DNA of 64,000 nucleotides from Inediibacterium massiliense (GTDB taxonomy: Bacteria > Bacillota > Clostridia > Peptostreptococcales > Thermotaleaceae). Where the stretch lies: contig NZ_LN876587.1 of assembly GCF_001282725.1 (NCBI RefSeq), forward strand, positions 1,359,695-1,423,694, read 5' to 3'. The notes beneath the pieces are model-generated. The model ran no database searches, was not told where the DNA came from, and was given only the letters and a program-made list of their open reading frames with translations. This document shows positions 28,916 through 37,278 of this stretch, piece by piece (the first letter of the stretch is position 1; each line of letters opens with the position of its first letter). Both the position numbers and the translations under genes were made by a program.

Positions 28916-30035
28916 ATGCCTACAGCTGCAATTTACGCAAGAAAATCAAAAGCAACTGAAAAAGGCGAATCTATCGAAAATCAAATATCTCGTGGTAAAG
29001 CCTTATGCCAGTTGCGAGGATGGGATTATATTATCTATGATGACTTTGATATCTCAGGAAAAACTCTTGAAAGACCTGGATTCGAAAAAATAAAGAAGCA
29101 AATCTAATTAAAGACTTTTATACATGGTATCTTGAAGATGATGGTTCTGTAAGAAGTTGTGTATCTAAAGCAAATCAGCTAGGATATAAAACTAAGAATA
29201 ATGCCTATTGGTCCCATAATCAAATGTCTAGAATGTTGCAAAATCCTCTTTACTGTATAGCTGATACCATAGCTTATGATTATTTTAAAAATAATACTGA
29301 TGTTCAAATTGTAAATGAAAAACATGAATTTGATGGAAAGCATGGCCTAATGTTTTATAATCTTAGAAAACCACATAAGAAAACTTCAAGAGAACGTGAG
29401 GAATCAGAATGGATTCTTACTATAGGAGAGCATAAAGGAATTATTACCGGGGAAATGTATAAAAAAGTACAAAAAAAGCTAAATTCAAACAAATATAAAG
29501 CTCCCCGCCATGGACAAAGCATAAAATCCCCTTTTACTGGCCTAGTTCAATGTGGTCGTTGTAAATCATCTATGTCGATTTTTAGTTCTCCTAGAGATTC
29601 AAATAATAAATCAAAAGGATATTACCATTATTTCCGATGTATTACCAGAGAACAAAAATCAAAAATACTGTGTGATAATTACAACATTAGAGCCGATTTA
29701 CTTGAGTATAAAATCGTATCTTATATTAAAAGTTTATGTAATAACAAAGCCTTTGTTTTAAAACTTCTAGACAGTTCCAATGATGATTTGGAAAATAAAC
29801 GTGTGCCTCTGATTGCTAAAAGAAATAAAATTCAATCTAGTATAGATGGAATCGAAAAAGAAATGAATAATTTAGTTATAGCATTGGGAAAAGGTACTTT
29901 ACCAGAAATAATGATTCAGAAAAGATTTAAAGAATTAGAAAACCAAAAAAAAAAGAATTCTTAAAAGAAATTAATGAATATGTAAAGTTCCCATATAGTT
30001 TTGCAATAGTAACCTCTTCATCTTCAATGGGCTGA
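28916..30035 (+). pseudogene. Large serine recombinase, internally deleted and frameshifted
   Basis: Site-specific integrase relic. The N-terminal piece (to 29107) has the catalytic serine in AAIYARKSKATEKGESIENQ and stops after RPGFEKI; the rest of the catalytic domain is missing. The recombinase domain resumes in another frame (LIKDFYTWYLEDDGSVR, WSHNQMSRMLQNPLY) and continues to the zinc ribbon (LVQCGRCKSSMS ... YYHYFRC.TRE..) and coiled coil. At a run of ten A bases (29945-29954) the frame is lost again; one extra A would extend it through EFLKEINEYV into comM-like DNA, ending at 30035. It cannot be active as is. Confidence 0.85.
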
Positions 30036-30450
30036 CGTAACATTTCCAAAACTCTCCTTTCAAATTCAGAAAGTTCATAAAAAATTACTTCTTTAATATA
30101 TATTCTCCCCTTTGATGTATTTAAAAATATATAGTTTTATACATTTTTTGTAAAAAGCTCTTTATCTATTCATTTTTTCTGAATATTTAATTATTTTTAC
30201 ATTGTATTTTTTCTATATCTAAAAAATTATTATTACAAAACACCTATTTATGCAAATCATTGATTCCTAGACATGAGATATATCAAGGAATTTGTATTTA
30301 TGGTGTAAGCATATTTTTATTTCTGAAATTGCTATCTTCTCTAACCTTATAATTAATGCATCTTCTTAAAATGCATTATTAACTTGACTGTTATAATTTA
30401 CCATGGTACTATTATTCTGAATTTTTATTAATTTAGGAGGTATTTATATG
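29977..30450. repeat. Decayed copy of the comM-yraN-10.3 kb flank (displaced att region)
   Basis: In order and same orientation as 7424-10365: a comM piece (29977-30076), the yraN start/upstream piece (30071-30235), and the 10206-10345 piece (30266-30440), with the material between deleted. It begins inside the recombinase 3' end, as an attachment site would. Confidence 0.7.
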
Positions 30451-30762
30451 TTTAAAGAGCTTCTATCATTTAAAAAAGATTCGGCCTTTAATTTACTACA
30501 AAGATTATTTCATATTGGCATATTACCACTATTTCTCCCTGCCTTTTGGTTAGGAAAATATTTTGCTATTTTGTTTCCAGTAGATTGTAAAGTTCCATCT
30601 GAGAACCCAGCTTTTTACACATTTGAAACTATGCCAAATGTTCTTCTGGGTATCTTTGTAAGTATATGCTTACTCATCGTTTCAATCTTTATATGGAAAA
30701 TCATTTGTCAAATCTTACTCATCATATTTGAAGCACTCGAATCTTATATAAATCGCCATTAG
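30448..30762 (+). CDS. Hypothetical membrane protein (104 aa)
   Basis: ATG after TTAGGAGGTATTTAT. Two or three membrane segments (LFHIGILPLFLPAFWLGKYFAILF and VLLGIFVSICLLIVSIFIW). No family recognised. Its upstream region is the copy of the one before the small peptide at 10365. Confidence 0.6.
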   Translation: MFKELLSFKKDSAFNLLQRLFHIGILPLFLPAFWLGKYFAILFPVDCKVPSENPAFYTFETMPNVLLGIFVSICLLIVSIFIWKIICQILLIIFEALESYINRH

Positions 30763-30888
30763 TTGGTCCTTGGGTACAATTCATTATTGTACCTGTTTCA
30801 TTGAACTCTGCTTTATTCTCTACCCCTCACTTTCAAATCTCTGTATGATATAATAAATTAATCAAATTTTATTTTAGGAGTGAATTTT

Positions 30889-30975
30889 ATGCCAATACCT
30901 GTTTTAATTGCAATCATAGGCGCAGTTCTTTGTATCTTTCCTATTGTTCTAAGAAAAAATAACCAAAATAAATAG
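30889..30975 (+). CDS. Small membrane peptide (28 aa)
   Basis: MPIPVLIAIIGAVLCIFPIV then LRKNNQNK: one helix and a basic tail, ATG behind TTTTAGGAGTGAATTTT. Resembles the peptide at 24299. Confidence 0.55.
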   Translation: MPIPVLIAIIGAVLCIFPIVLRKNNQNK

Positions 30976-31278
30976 TTGCAAAATCTTATTTTAGCATTAG
31001 TTATGAATCTGATCCCCTTAATAAATCATTATGGTAAATTTTTCATCTTAGTTGTATACTACTATTGTTGTCATTGCATACTTGGGAATACAAAGTATTT
31101 ACTTTGCTTTTACTGGAATTGTTCCTTTCCTTACTCCCTTTGGTTATGCTATGTATTGCTCATGTGTATTTTTAACATTTAACATACCTAACATTCTCCG
31201 TTAAAATTCTATTTTGTTTTACAAAATCAATTCAATATGCTCAAGCTTAATTGTATTGCCAAAAAGGAGTTGATTATT
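30976..31278 (+). other. Gap with a membrane-protein remnant
   Basis: Frame from about 31051 to 31204 reads TTIVVIAYLGIQSIYFAFTG then IVPFLTPFGYAMYC, hydrophobic, without a start or ribosome binding site. Probably a degraded membrane gene; low confidence. Confidence 0.35.
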
Positions 31279-31536
31279 TTGGATAGAATATCTCTATTGG
31301 GACAATCCTTAATTATTGGTCTTCTAGTTTCATCATTTGTTTATTATATTAATAAAAAATTTAAAATCTATGATATGTTATACACAAAAGTTAAATCTAA
31401 ATTTATAGCAGAATTAATTATTTTTTTAATTGGCATCTTTATCCTTATATTGATGTATTACATCGGTATTCATTACAAATTTAGTCTTGCCATAGCCCTA
31501 GGAATCAGCTTCGGTCTAAATTTTAAAACTCCATAA
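31279..31536 (+). CDS. Hypothetical small membrane protein (85 aa)
   Basis: TTG start behind AAAAGGAGTTGATTATT. Two membrane segments (SLLGQSLIIGLLVSSFVYYI and AELIIFLIGIFILILMYYIG). No family recognised. Confidence 0.5.
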   Translation: MDRISLLGQSLIIGLLVSSFVYYINKKFKIYDMLYTKVKSKFIAELIIFLIGIFILILMYYIGIHYKFSLAIALGISFGLNFKTP

Positions 31537-31665
31537 TCTTAACTTTTAAGGCTTTATTTTTAGACATGCTCAATTAAGTCTTTCTTCACTTTTTTTAAAA
31601 CAAGGCTTCCAACTCTTCTTCGGAATAACCCATTCATCCTCTTTCTTAAAATTCTTCTTCTCTTA

Positions 31666-31752
31666 TGCACTCTACCCGCCTTTCAAAAGTTGTAAAATCA
31701 TGTGGAGTAAAGAAATTTTTGCATGAAAAAAAGGTGATTGTGAAATCACCTT
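31666..31752. repeat. S element copy with terminator of the 186-aa gene
   Basis: Terminator stem AAGGTGATT / AATCACCTT (31731-31752), minus-strand T run, same as at 20698, preceded by the S-type repeat (GGAGTAAAGAAATTTTTGC). Confidence 0.8.
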
Positions 31753-31787
31753 GGTTATTAATTCTTCGTTATTGGAACTACATGCTT

Positions 31788-32348
31788 TTACGCACTAGTA
31801 TCAATAAATCTTTCGTCTATAACTATGTATTTAAGATTCCTTTCATCATATCGAAGAATCTTTATTGTTCCATTTTCAATCAATTTTCTTATTTCAATAG
31901 CAAAATCATTAATTCCTGGATAAAATGAATTTACCAATAGTCTTTTTTGATTAGTATTCAAATCATCCCATGAATTTACATCGGTAGGAACTTCACACAT
32001 TAAACCATATTGTATCCCTAAATCTTGAAAAAAAGCACAACCATGGCAATACATATTATAAAATTTTCTAAGAATTTCACCCGTTTGCTCATGCTGATCT
32101 AAAACCCTATCTAACATAGTAATTACTTTATTTTTATAGTATTTTGGATAATCAATGTACTTATCTATAATTTTTTCAATTTCATCCTTTATGAATTTAC
32201 TCTTGTAATCTAGTGACATTAAATCAATATAATCATCATGATTGATAAACTTTTCGAGTTGTCCTTCTTTATAAACCCATATTTCAAAATCTTTCATAGA
32301 TAGTTCACCTGCTTTAAGAGACAAATATTGTTTTTCTAAAATATTCAT
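31788..32348 (-). CDS. Hypothetical soluble protein (186 aa)
   Basis: Start ATG 9 bases after AGAGGTG. MNILEKQYLSLKAGELSMKD, FEIWVYKEGQLEK, YIDLMSLDYKSKF. No signal peptide or membrane helix. The acidic, stand-alone character is reminiscent of immunity-type proteins, but I recognise no family. Confidence 0.6.
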   Translation of the reverse strand: MNILEKQYLSLKAGELSMKDFEIWVYKEGQLEKFINHDDYIDLMSLDYKSKFIKDEIEKIIDKYIDYPKYYKNKVITMLDRVLDQHEQTGEILRKFYNMYCHGCAFFQDLGIQYGLMCEVPTDVNSWDDLNTNQKRLLVNSFYPGINDFAIEIRKLIENGTIKILRYDERNLKYIVIDERFIDTSA

Positions 32349-32400
32349 TAGTATACTCACCTCTCTACTTCAACATGATTATCCTAATTATATATTTTAT

Positions 32401-32517
32401 ACCTATTTCATTGTAAATTTTGTCATTTTGTGACGAAAAAAGAAATATTTAATTAGGAGTGATACTTAAACTGTTTTTATAAATCTTTGATTGGCGAATG
32501 GAAAATGTTGTATAATG
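32401..32517 (+). promoter_or_regulatory. S+P repeat, copy 2
   Basis: S hairpin TTTGTCA / TGACGAA (as in copy 1), TATTTAATTAGGAGT, then TTGATT-18-TATAAT. The 63-aa gene starts about 80 bases later. Confidence 0.8.
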
Positions 32518-32595
32518 ATAAGAAACACAAATTAAAAATATTGATCATTAGTTCAATAGATAAGAATTTTTTATTGAAAAGAAGGGAGATTCAAA

Positions 32596-32787
32596 ATGAA
32601 ATTGAATAGACTTGGAATAGTATTTTTATTGTTTGGTTGCATTTTTTCAAGCATTATAATTAACGTTTCTTATTATACTCAAATTTTTCAAATATTTAAT
32701 GAAAATATAGCATTTATATTTTTGAATATAGGATTTACTTCTTTAGGACTCATTCTTATAATTAAAGATTTGGTAAATAGAAATTAA
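32596..32787 (+). CDS. Small membrane protein (63 aa)
   Basis: MKLNRLGIVFLLFGCIFSSI, then IAFIFLNIGFTSLGLILIIKD: two membrane helices. Ribosome binding site AAGGGAG. No family recognised. Followed by a B-like repeat (32797-32830). Confidence 0.6.
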   Translation: MKLNRLGIVFLLFGCIFSSIIINVSYYTQIFQIFNENIAFIFLNIGFTSLGLILIIKDLVNRN

Positions 32788-32796
32788 TACATAATG

Positions 32797-32830
32797 TTCT
32801 GATTTTACACAGCAGTAGAATATTATGAAA
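32797..32830 (+). repeat. B repeat fragment
   Basis: GATTTTACACAGCAGTAGAA, B hairpin variant between two cassette genes. Confidence 0.55.
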
Positions 32831-32850
32831 TACTTACTTAAGGAGGAAAT

Positions 32851-33327
32851 ATGAGCATTAGAACTTATGAGTCAAAGGATTGCCAAGAAATAATTAAATT
32901 ATTTTATGAAACAGTTCATTCAATAAACTCTAAAGACTATACAGAAAAACAACTAGATGTATGGGCTCCTACAGATATAAATATAGATTTATGGGATAAG
33001 TCGTTTTTGAAGAATTATACAATTGTATTTACAATAAATGATACAATTGTTGGATTTGGGGATTTAAGCCTTAGTGGGTACCTCGATAGACTTTTTGTTC
33101 ATAAAAACTACCAAAAACAAGGTATTGCGAAAGAAATTGTTGCAGACTTAGAGAATTATGCTAAAAATATTGGACTAACTACTATTACAACAGAAGCATC
33201 AATAACAGCAAAACCATTCTTTGAAAAACAAGGGTATCATGTTATAAAAGCACAACAGATTGAAAGAAAAGATCAATTCCTTATTAATTATAAAATGGAA
33301 AAATATATTTTAAACCAATCTAATTAG
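32851..33327 (+). CDS. GNAT family N-acetyltransferase
   Basis: 158 residues, ATG behind AAGGAGG. Motif A (LFVHKNYQKQGIAKEIVADLENYA) binds acetyl-CoA; PFFEKQGYHVI is motif B. Resembles the YafP/ElaA-like stand-alone acetyltransferases; substrate unknown. B element follows 22 bases after the stop. Confidence 0.9.
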   Translation: MSIRTYESKDCQEIIKLFYETVHSINSKDYTEKQLDVWAPTDINIDLWDKSFLKNYTIVFTINDTIVGFGDLSLSGYLDRLFVHKNYQKQGIAKEIVADLENYAKNIGLTTITTEASITAKPFFEKQGYHVIKAQQIERKDQFLINYKMEKYILNQSN

Positions 33328-33348
33328 AAAGACAGATTAATGTGCAAT

Positions 33349-33419
33349 ATTCTTATTTTGCGCAACAATGAATAGAATAGGGTAAAATTTTATTTCATGG
33401 AATTTATCTGATGAGTATC
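33349..33419 (+). repeat. B element (hairpin half)
   Basis: CTTATTTTGCGCAACAATGA, GGTAAAATTTTATTTCATGG, GAATTTATC. Lies between the GNAT and DUF5071 genes. Confidence 0.7.
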
Positions 33420-33432
33420 AAGGGGGATATGT

Positions 33433-33819
33433 ATGAAAAAGAATTGTTTTATACCAAAAGATAAGTTTGACTTTGAAGCAGTGGAGAAAATTAGAAATGC
33501 TGATCCAATAAGTATACAACCAGTTTTACCACAGATTTTTGAATGGGTTGAAGACATAAATTGGCCTGTTGCACAAGAACTAGTAAAAGTTTTGGTTAAG
33601 TTTGATGAATTGATCATTCCTTTTTTAAAGGATTTAATTGGGAACCCTGATGGCTTGAGAGAATACTCTGTGTATTATTATATGATGCCTTTGCTAACAA
33701 ATCGACAGTTACTATTATTAAAGGATGAATTAAAACGAGTAGCTAATCATCCATCCCCTTTTGAAAAAGAAGAAGAATATAATAAAATTGCTCTCGAATA
33801 TCTTGAAAAAATTTTATAA
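33433..33819 (+). CDS. DUF5071 domain protein
   Basis: 128 residues: MKKNCFIPKDKFDFEAVEKI, ILPQ.FEWVEDINWPVAQELV. This short HEAT-like helical family is of unknown function and frequent in toxin-immunity neighbourhoods. ATG behind AAGGGGG. A perfect 12-bp terminator follows. Confidence 0.8.
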   Translation: MKKNCFIPKDKFDFEAVEKIRNADPISIQPVLPQIFEWVEDINWPVAQELVKVLVKFDELIIPFLKDLIGNPDGLREYSVYYYMMPLLTNRQLLLLKDELKRVANHPSPFEKEEEYNKIALEYLEKIL

Positions 33820-33872
33820 AATACTTAGTCGAGCTACTAGAAATTTTTTTATGTTCTTAGATAATTGTATAA

Positions 33873-34027
33873 ATATGAACTAAGGGAAGCCCAGAAGGGC
33901 TTCCCTTAGTTTATTGTAGGATCATTCTAATAACCTATAAGTTTTCATCAATATTATTCATTGATTATTCTATTTGATCTGTTCTTAAAATACCTATAAA
34001 AAAGTGCATATCTTCCTGATTTACAAT
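33873..34027 (+). repeat. B element (terminator half), copy with long tail
   Basis: Terminator TAAGGGAAGCCC / GGGCTTCCCTTA (33881-33908) plus tail with TATTGTAGGAT, AACCTATAAGTTTTCATCAA, GATCTGTTCTTAAAATACC. The tail matches 40245-40356 almost base for base. Confidence 0.85.
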
Positions 34028-34115
34028 TTTAATATATAAATTTCAAGAAAATATACACCTTATTTTAAATTCTTCAATAGAATAGCTGAATACACTTATA
34101 TATTACTTTTAGTGA

Positions 34116-34568
34116 CTATTTCAATTCTTGATCTTCAGTTTCTTTGTCTGTAATATAGTTACCTTGTCCTGAACCAATTTTAAATATCCCAATAACTGTC
34201 TTACCATCCCATTTATATAATGGAATGAATCGTGAACTTTTATTTTTCATTTTCATAATCTTTACAGCTTCTTGAGGCGACTTTGCTATATCTGCATTTA
34301 AATCAGAACTACTAACATATCCTTCAACACCACCCACACCTTCTGCTAAAATTAAATCTGGCTCTTCTTCAATACTTGTGGCTTTTGCAGCACTACCATA
34401 TGTTTGTCCAGCATCATTAACAGGATACAGACTATTTCTTGCTATATTTTGCTTTTCTAAAGATTTATTTGTAGATAATAACGCATTATCATGTGGTGTA
34501 GATATTATTATAAATAAGATAATTAATGTAACAACAACACTCAGTTTAGACAACTTTTTATATTTCAT
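34116..34568 (-). CDS. Secreted/anchored BlaR1-tail-like protein (150 aa)
   Basis: N-terminal signal or anchor (LSVVVTLIILFIIIST), then YPVNDAGQTYGSAAKA, PDLILAEGVGGVEGYVSSSDL and PLYKWDGKTVIGIFKIG. This end segment is familiar from the C-terminus of some M56/BlaR1-type proteins and from stand-alone Bacillus proteins. Function unknown. AAAGGATG ribosome binding site. Confidence 0.6.
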   Translation of the reverse strand: MKYKKLSKLSVVVTLIILFIIISTPHDNALLSTNKSLEKQNIARNSLYPVNDAGQTYGSAAKATSIEEEPDLILAEGVGGVEGYVSSSDLNADIAKSPQEAVKIMKMKNKSSRFIPLYKWDGKTVIGIFKIGSGQGNYITDKETEDQELK

Positions 34569-34735
34569 AATTAATTCATCCTTTCTTCAGACAGTACTTT
34601 AGCTTATTTTTCCACTCCAAGTTATAATATCTGAATAATTCTACTTCTTGTATATATGATAACATTTTTAACTTATATCTAAAAATATATTTTGTAAAAA
34701 ATTCAAATTATTTGAAGTTTTTATTTAAACCAAAA

Positions 34736-34886
34736 TATATTCTCCCCTTTGATGTATTTAAAAATAAATAGTTTTTACTATAAAACCATTCACTTCCGTA
34801 AACTCTAAACTAATCCTTAATTTCTCATTATTTAGTAAAGATATTATTCCCTGAGATTAGATATGTTCTGATCTCAAGGGGTTTTT
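34736..34886. repeat. Relics: yraN-upstream fragment plus duplicated terminator
   Basis: 34736-34765 repeats TATTCTCCCCTTTGATGTAT as at 8861 and 30101. 34848-34886 is a near copy of the terminator at 15424-15467. The rest of the 34569-35040 gap holds nothing I recognise. Confidence 0.6.
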
Positions 34887-35040
34887 AAGCTCTTCTATTT
34901 GGTATATTAAACTTCTCTTCATTGAAATTATATAATCTATTTTCTATGATTCTCAATATATAGAAATTTATAAATCAGAATCTAAATAGACATTGCTACA
35001 ACTGACATTTATTTATCACACCTATCCCCTATCTTATTAA

Positions 35041-35106
35041 TTTGCAAAGATTGTAAGAAGATAATTTTATAAATCTTTGATTGGTATATGGAAAATGTTG
35101 TATAAT
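35041..35106 (+). promoter_or_regulatory. P promoter module fused to a gene 3'-end fragment, copy 3
   Basis: TTTGCAAAGATTGTAA.AAGATAATT equals the codons for CKDCKKII at the end of the zinc-ribbon gene at 38599. It is joined without gap to the P module (TTGATT-18-TATAAT, 35083-35106). So this promoter was acquired by recombination. Confidence 0.7.
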
Positions 35107-35144
35107 ATTTTTATAAATATACTTCGTATAGTGAGGTGAAAAAT

Positions 35145-35330
35145 ATGTATGAATATAAATATGTTCAAGCAACTTTAGGAGGTTTCTTTGCCCAAGCCAA
35201 TCATCATGAAATAATAGATAAACATGCTCAAGAAGGTTGGCGATTAGTACAAGTATTACCTATGTATTATAATTCCCATGGAAAACCCACTGACTATGAA
35301 ATTATATTTGAACGTGAAATCATAAAATAA
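35145..35330 (+). CDS. DUF4177 family protein (61 aa)
   Basis: MYEYKYVQATLGGFFAQ, HAQEGWRLVQVLP, YEIIFERE: the compact DUF4177 beta-alpha-beta fold of unknown function. Start chosen behind GTGAGGTGAAAAAT. Confidence 0.8.
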   Translation: MYEYKYVQATLGGFFAQANHHEIIDKHAQEGWRLVQVLPMYYNSHGKPTDYEIIFEREIIK

Positions 35331-35445
35331 ATCTATTCCTCTATTTCTTAAGAATACTCGTTTACAATCTTCTTAATTTTATCCCTCAGTAAAAAATACG
35401 TCACAAAAATACTTTAGTATAAACGAAAGGTAGGGAGAAATAGAT

Positions 35446-36300
35446 ATGTTTATTTATAAAACGCTTGAAAATACAAACATTGAAATACTCCATCAAACAT
35501 TCTTAAGTGCATTTTCTAATTATCAAGTTAAAATCCATTTGTCCCTTTGGAAGTTTCAGCAAATGCTTCAAAGAAGAGGTTATGTTTCATGTCTTTCAAT
35601 AGGTGCATTTAAAAATGAAGAGCTGGTGGGATTTGTATTGAATGGATTTAGAAACTGGAATGGGCATCCAACTGTGTATGACATAGGAACAGGTGTTATA
35701 GGTGAGTATAGAAAACAAGGGATAACAAGTACTATGCTTTTAAATATTAGAGAGTTGATGAAAGAAAAAAAAGTGGAACAATATTTACTTGAAGTAATCC
35801 AATCCAATACATCTGCAATTCAGCTTTACAAAAAACAAGGATTTGAGACTATAAGAAATTTCGGATGTTTTCAGTTAGATAAAAATAAATATAAACCAAT
35901 AACAACCTATAAAGTTGAACATGTGGATAAAATCAATTCAACTAATTGGAAACGATTAACGGAATTTTGGGATTTCACTCCATCTTGGCAAAATTCTATT
36001 GACTCAATCAACACTGTATCAGATACATTTATACATTCTATTATACAGTTTGACGACGCCATCGTGGGATATGGCATTATTGATAAAAAAACAGGAGATA
36101 TTCCTCAAATAGCAGTAAATAGGAATTATAGACATAAAGGAATTGCAAAAAGTATTGTTACGGATCTATTAAAAAATACAGAATCATGTAAGGTTGCTAT
36201 TCTTAATGTAGATGACGAGTCTACCTCTACGAAAGAATTTTTACTCGAATTAGGATTTGAATATACTATTGGCCAATATGAAATGATTTCAAAATTATGA
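35446..36300 (+). CDS. Tandem GNAT acetyltransferase (284 aa)
   Basis: Two GNAT domains. The first has TGVIGEYRKQGITSTMLLNI (acetyl-CoA loop) and AIQLYKKQGFE; the second has IAVNRNYRHKGIAKSIVTDLL. Stand-alone cassette gene with B element after the stop. Substrate unknown. Confidence 0.88.
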   Translation: MFIYKTLENTNIEILHQTFLSAFSNYQVKIHLSLWKFQQMLQRRGYVSCLSIGAFKNEELVGFVLNGFRNWNGHPTVYDIGTGVIGEYRKQGITSTMLLNIRELMKEKKVEQYLLEVIQSNTSAIQLYKKQGFETIRNFGCFQLDKNKYKPITTYKVEHVDKINSTNWKRLTEFWDFTPSWQNSIDSINTVSDTFIHSIIQFDDAIVGYGIIDKKTGDIPQIAVNRNYRHKGIAKSIVTDLLKNTESCKVAILNVDDESTSTKEFLLELGFEYTIGQYEMISKL

Positions 36301-36349
36301 GTTTTTTCGCAAAATGAATGATCTCTTATAAAATATTGTGACGTAATAT

Positions 36350-36489
36350 TCTATTTTACGCAGCAGTAGAATAGCATGAGATAAAATTTTATTCTATGAA
36401 ATTTATCTTACAGAAAATACTTTTTTTAAAAATATGAACTAAGGGAAGTCCTTTTGGACTTCCCTGTTTTTATTGTAGGATTAATACTA
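36350..36489 (+). repeat. B element, full copy with terminator
   Basis: CTATTTTACGCAGCAGTAGAA, GATAAAATTTTATTCTATG, then terminator AGGGAAGTCC / GGACTTCCCT (36442-36471) and TATTGTAGGATTAATACTA. Very close to the copy at 24995. Confidence 0.85.
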
Positions 36490-36549
36490 TTGCAAAACAT
36501 ATGATCTCCCATCATCGCTTGTATTGCTAATTTCGTTAACATTTTTAAA

Positions 36550-37092
36550 TTACATTACACTTATATACTTATTCGGAACATAATCACATAACCATACTTT
36601 GTTTTTAGATAAATAGAATTGATATCCATCTAAATACATTTTGCCAGCTTCTATTTTTAGAATCACCGGTATACCTCTTCTCTTCCCCACTATCTTAGCT
36701 ATTTCAATATTTGTACTTAAATGTACATATTGTCTTTGTCCCTTTTTTATTCCCTCCTTTAAAATAGGGAGTACATACTTTTGTATTGTACCATGATAAA
36801 GATATTGAGGTGGAATTTCTTTTTCTAGCTCAATATCAACATCTATAGAATGTCCTTGATTTGCACGAATTTTTGTCCCGTCATCATTATATGTATATCT
36901 ATCTTTATCATCCATCTTAACGATCTCATCAAGTTGACTACGATTTATTATTTTCCCATTTTTATTCATTCTAAATAATAGATCATCAACATCACACCAT
37001 CCATGATTATCTAATTTAACTCCTATAATCTCTGGCTTGTGGCGTAAAATCAAACTAATATATTTACTTAATTTCGTATTTGGATTTTCCAT
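36550..37092 (-). CDS. kptA: RNA 2'-phosphotransferase (Tpt1/KptA family)
   Basis: Transfers a 2'-phosphate from RNA to NAD+. 180 residues from the ATG behind AAGGAGTGATCTT (the longer frame to 37125 has no site). Conserved parts: LSKYISLILRHKPE, LDNHGWCDVDDLL, LYHGTIQKYVLPIL, QYVHLSTN, VILKIEAGKMYLDG. Bacterial KptA usually has no tRNA-splicing role; a role in RNA repair or NAD-dependent modification is suspected. Confidence 0.92.
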   Translation of the reverse strand: MENPNTKLSKYISLILRHKPEIIGVKLDNHGWCDVDDLLFRMNKNGKIINRSQLDEIVKMDDKDRYTYNDDGTKIRANQGHSIDVDIELEKEIPPQYLYHGTIQKYVLPILKEGIKKGQRQYVHLSTNIEIAKIVGKRRGIPVILKIEAGKMYLDGYQFYLSKNKVWLCDYVPNKYISVM

Positions 37093-37278
37093 AAGATCAC
37101 TCCTTGAATATTTAGATTGCTTCAATTATTAATATCATCAAATCATACTAGTATTATTTATAAAATAAACTAGTCATGATTTATCTCTTTTTATTTCATT
37201 CAACCATAATATCCATAATACTTTTCTATTCATTTATTTCTTCTTGTTTTTTAAATTATACTTCACATTATAAATATT

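Noticed and set aside
28916-29107. Short intact resolvase
   Set aside because: Its frame covers only the first third of a catalytic domain and the downstream recombinase and zinc domains follow in another frame, so it is a broken large recombinase.
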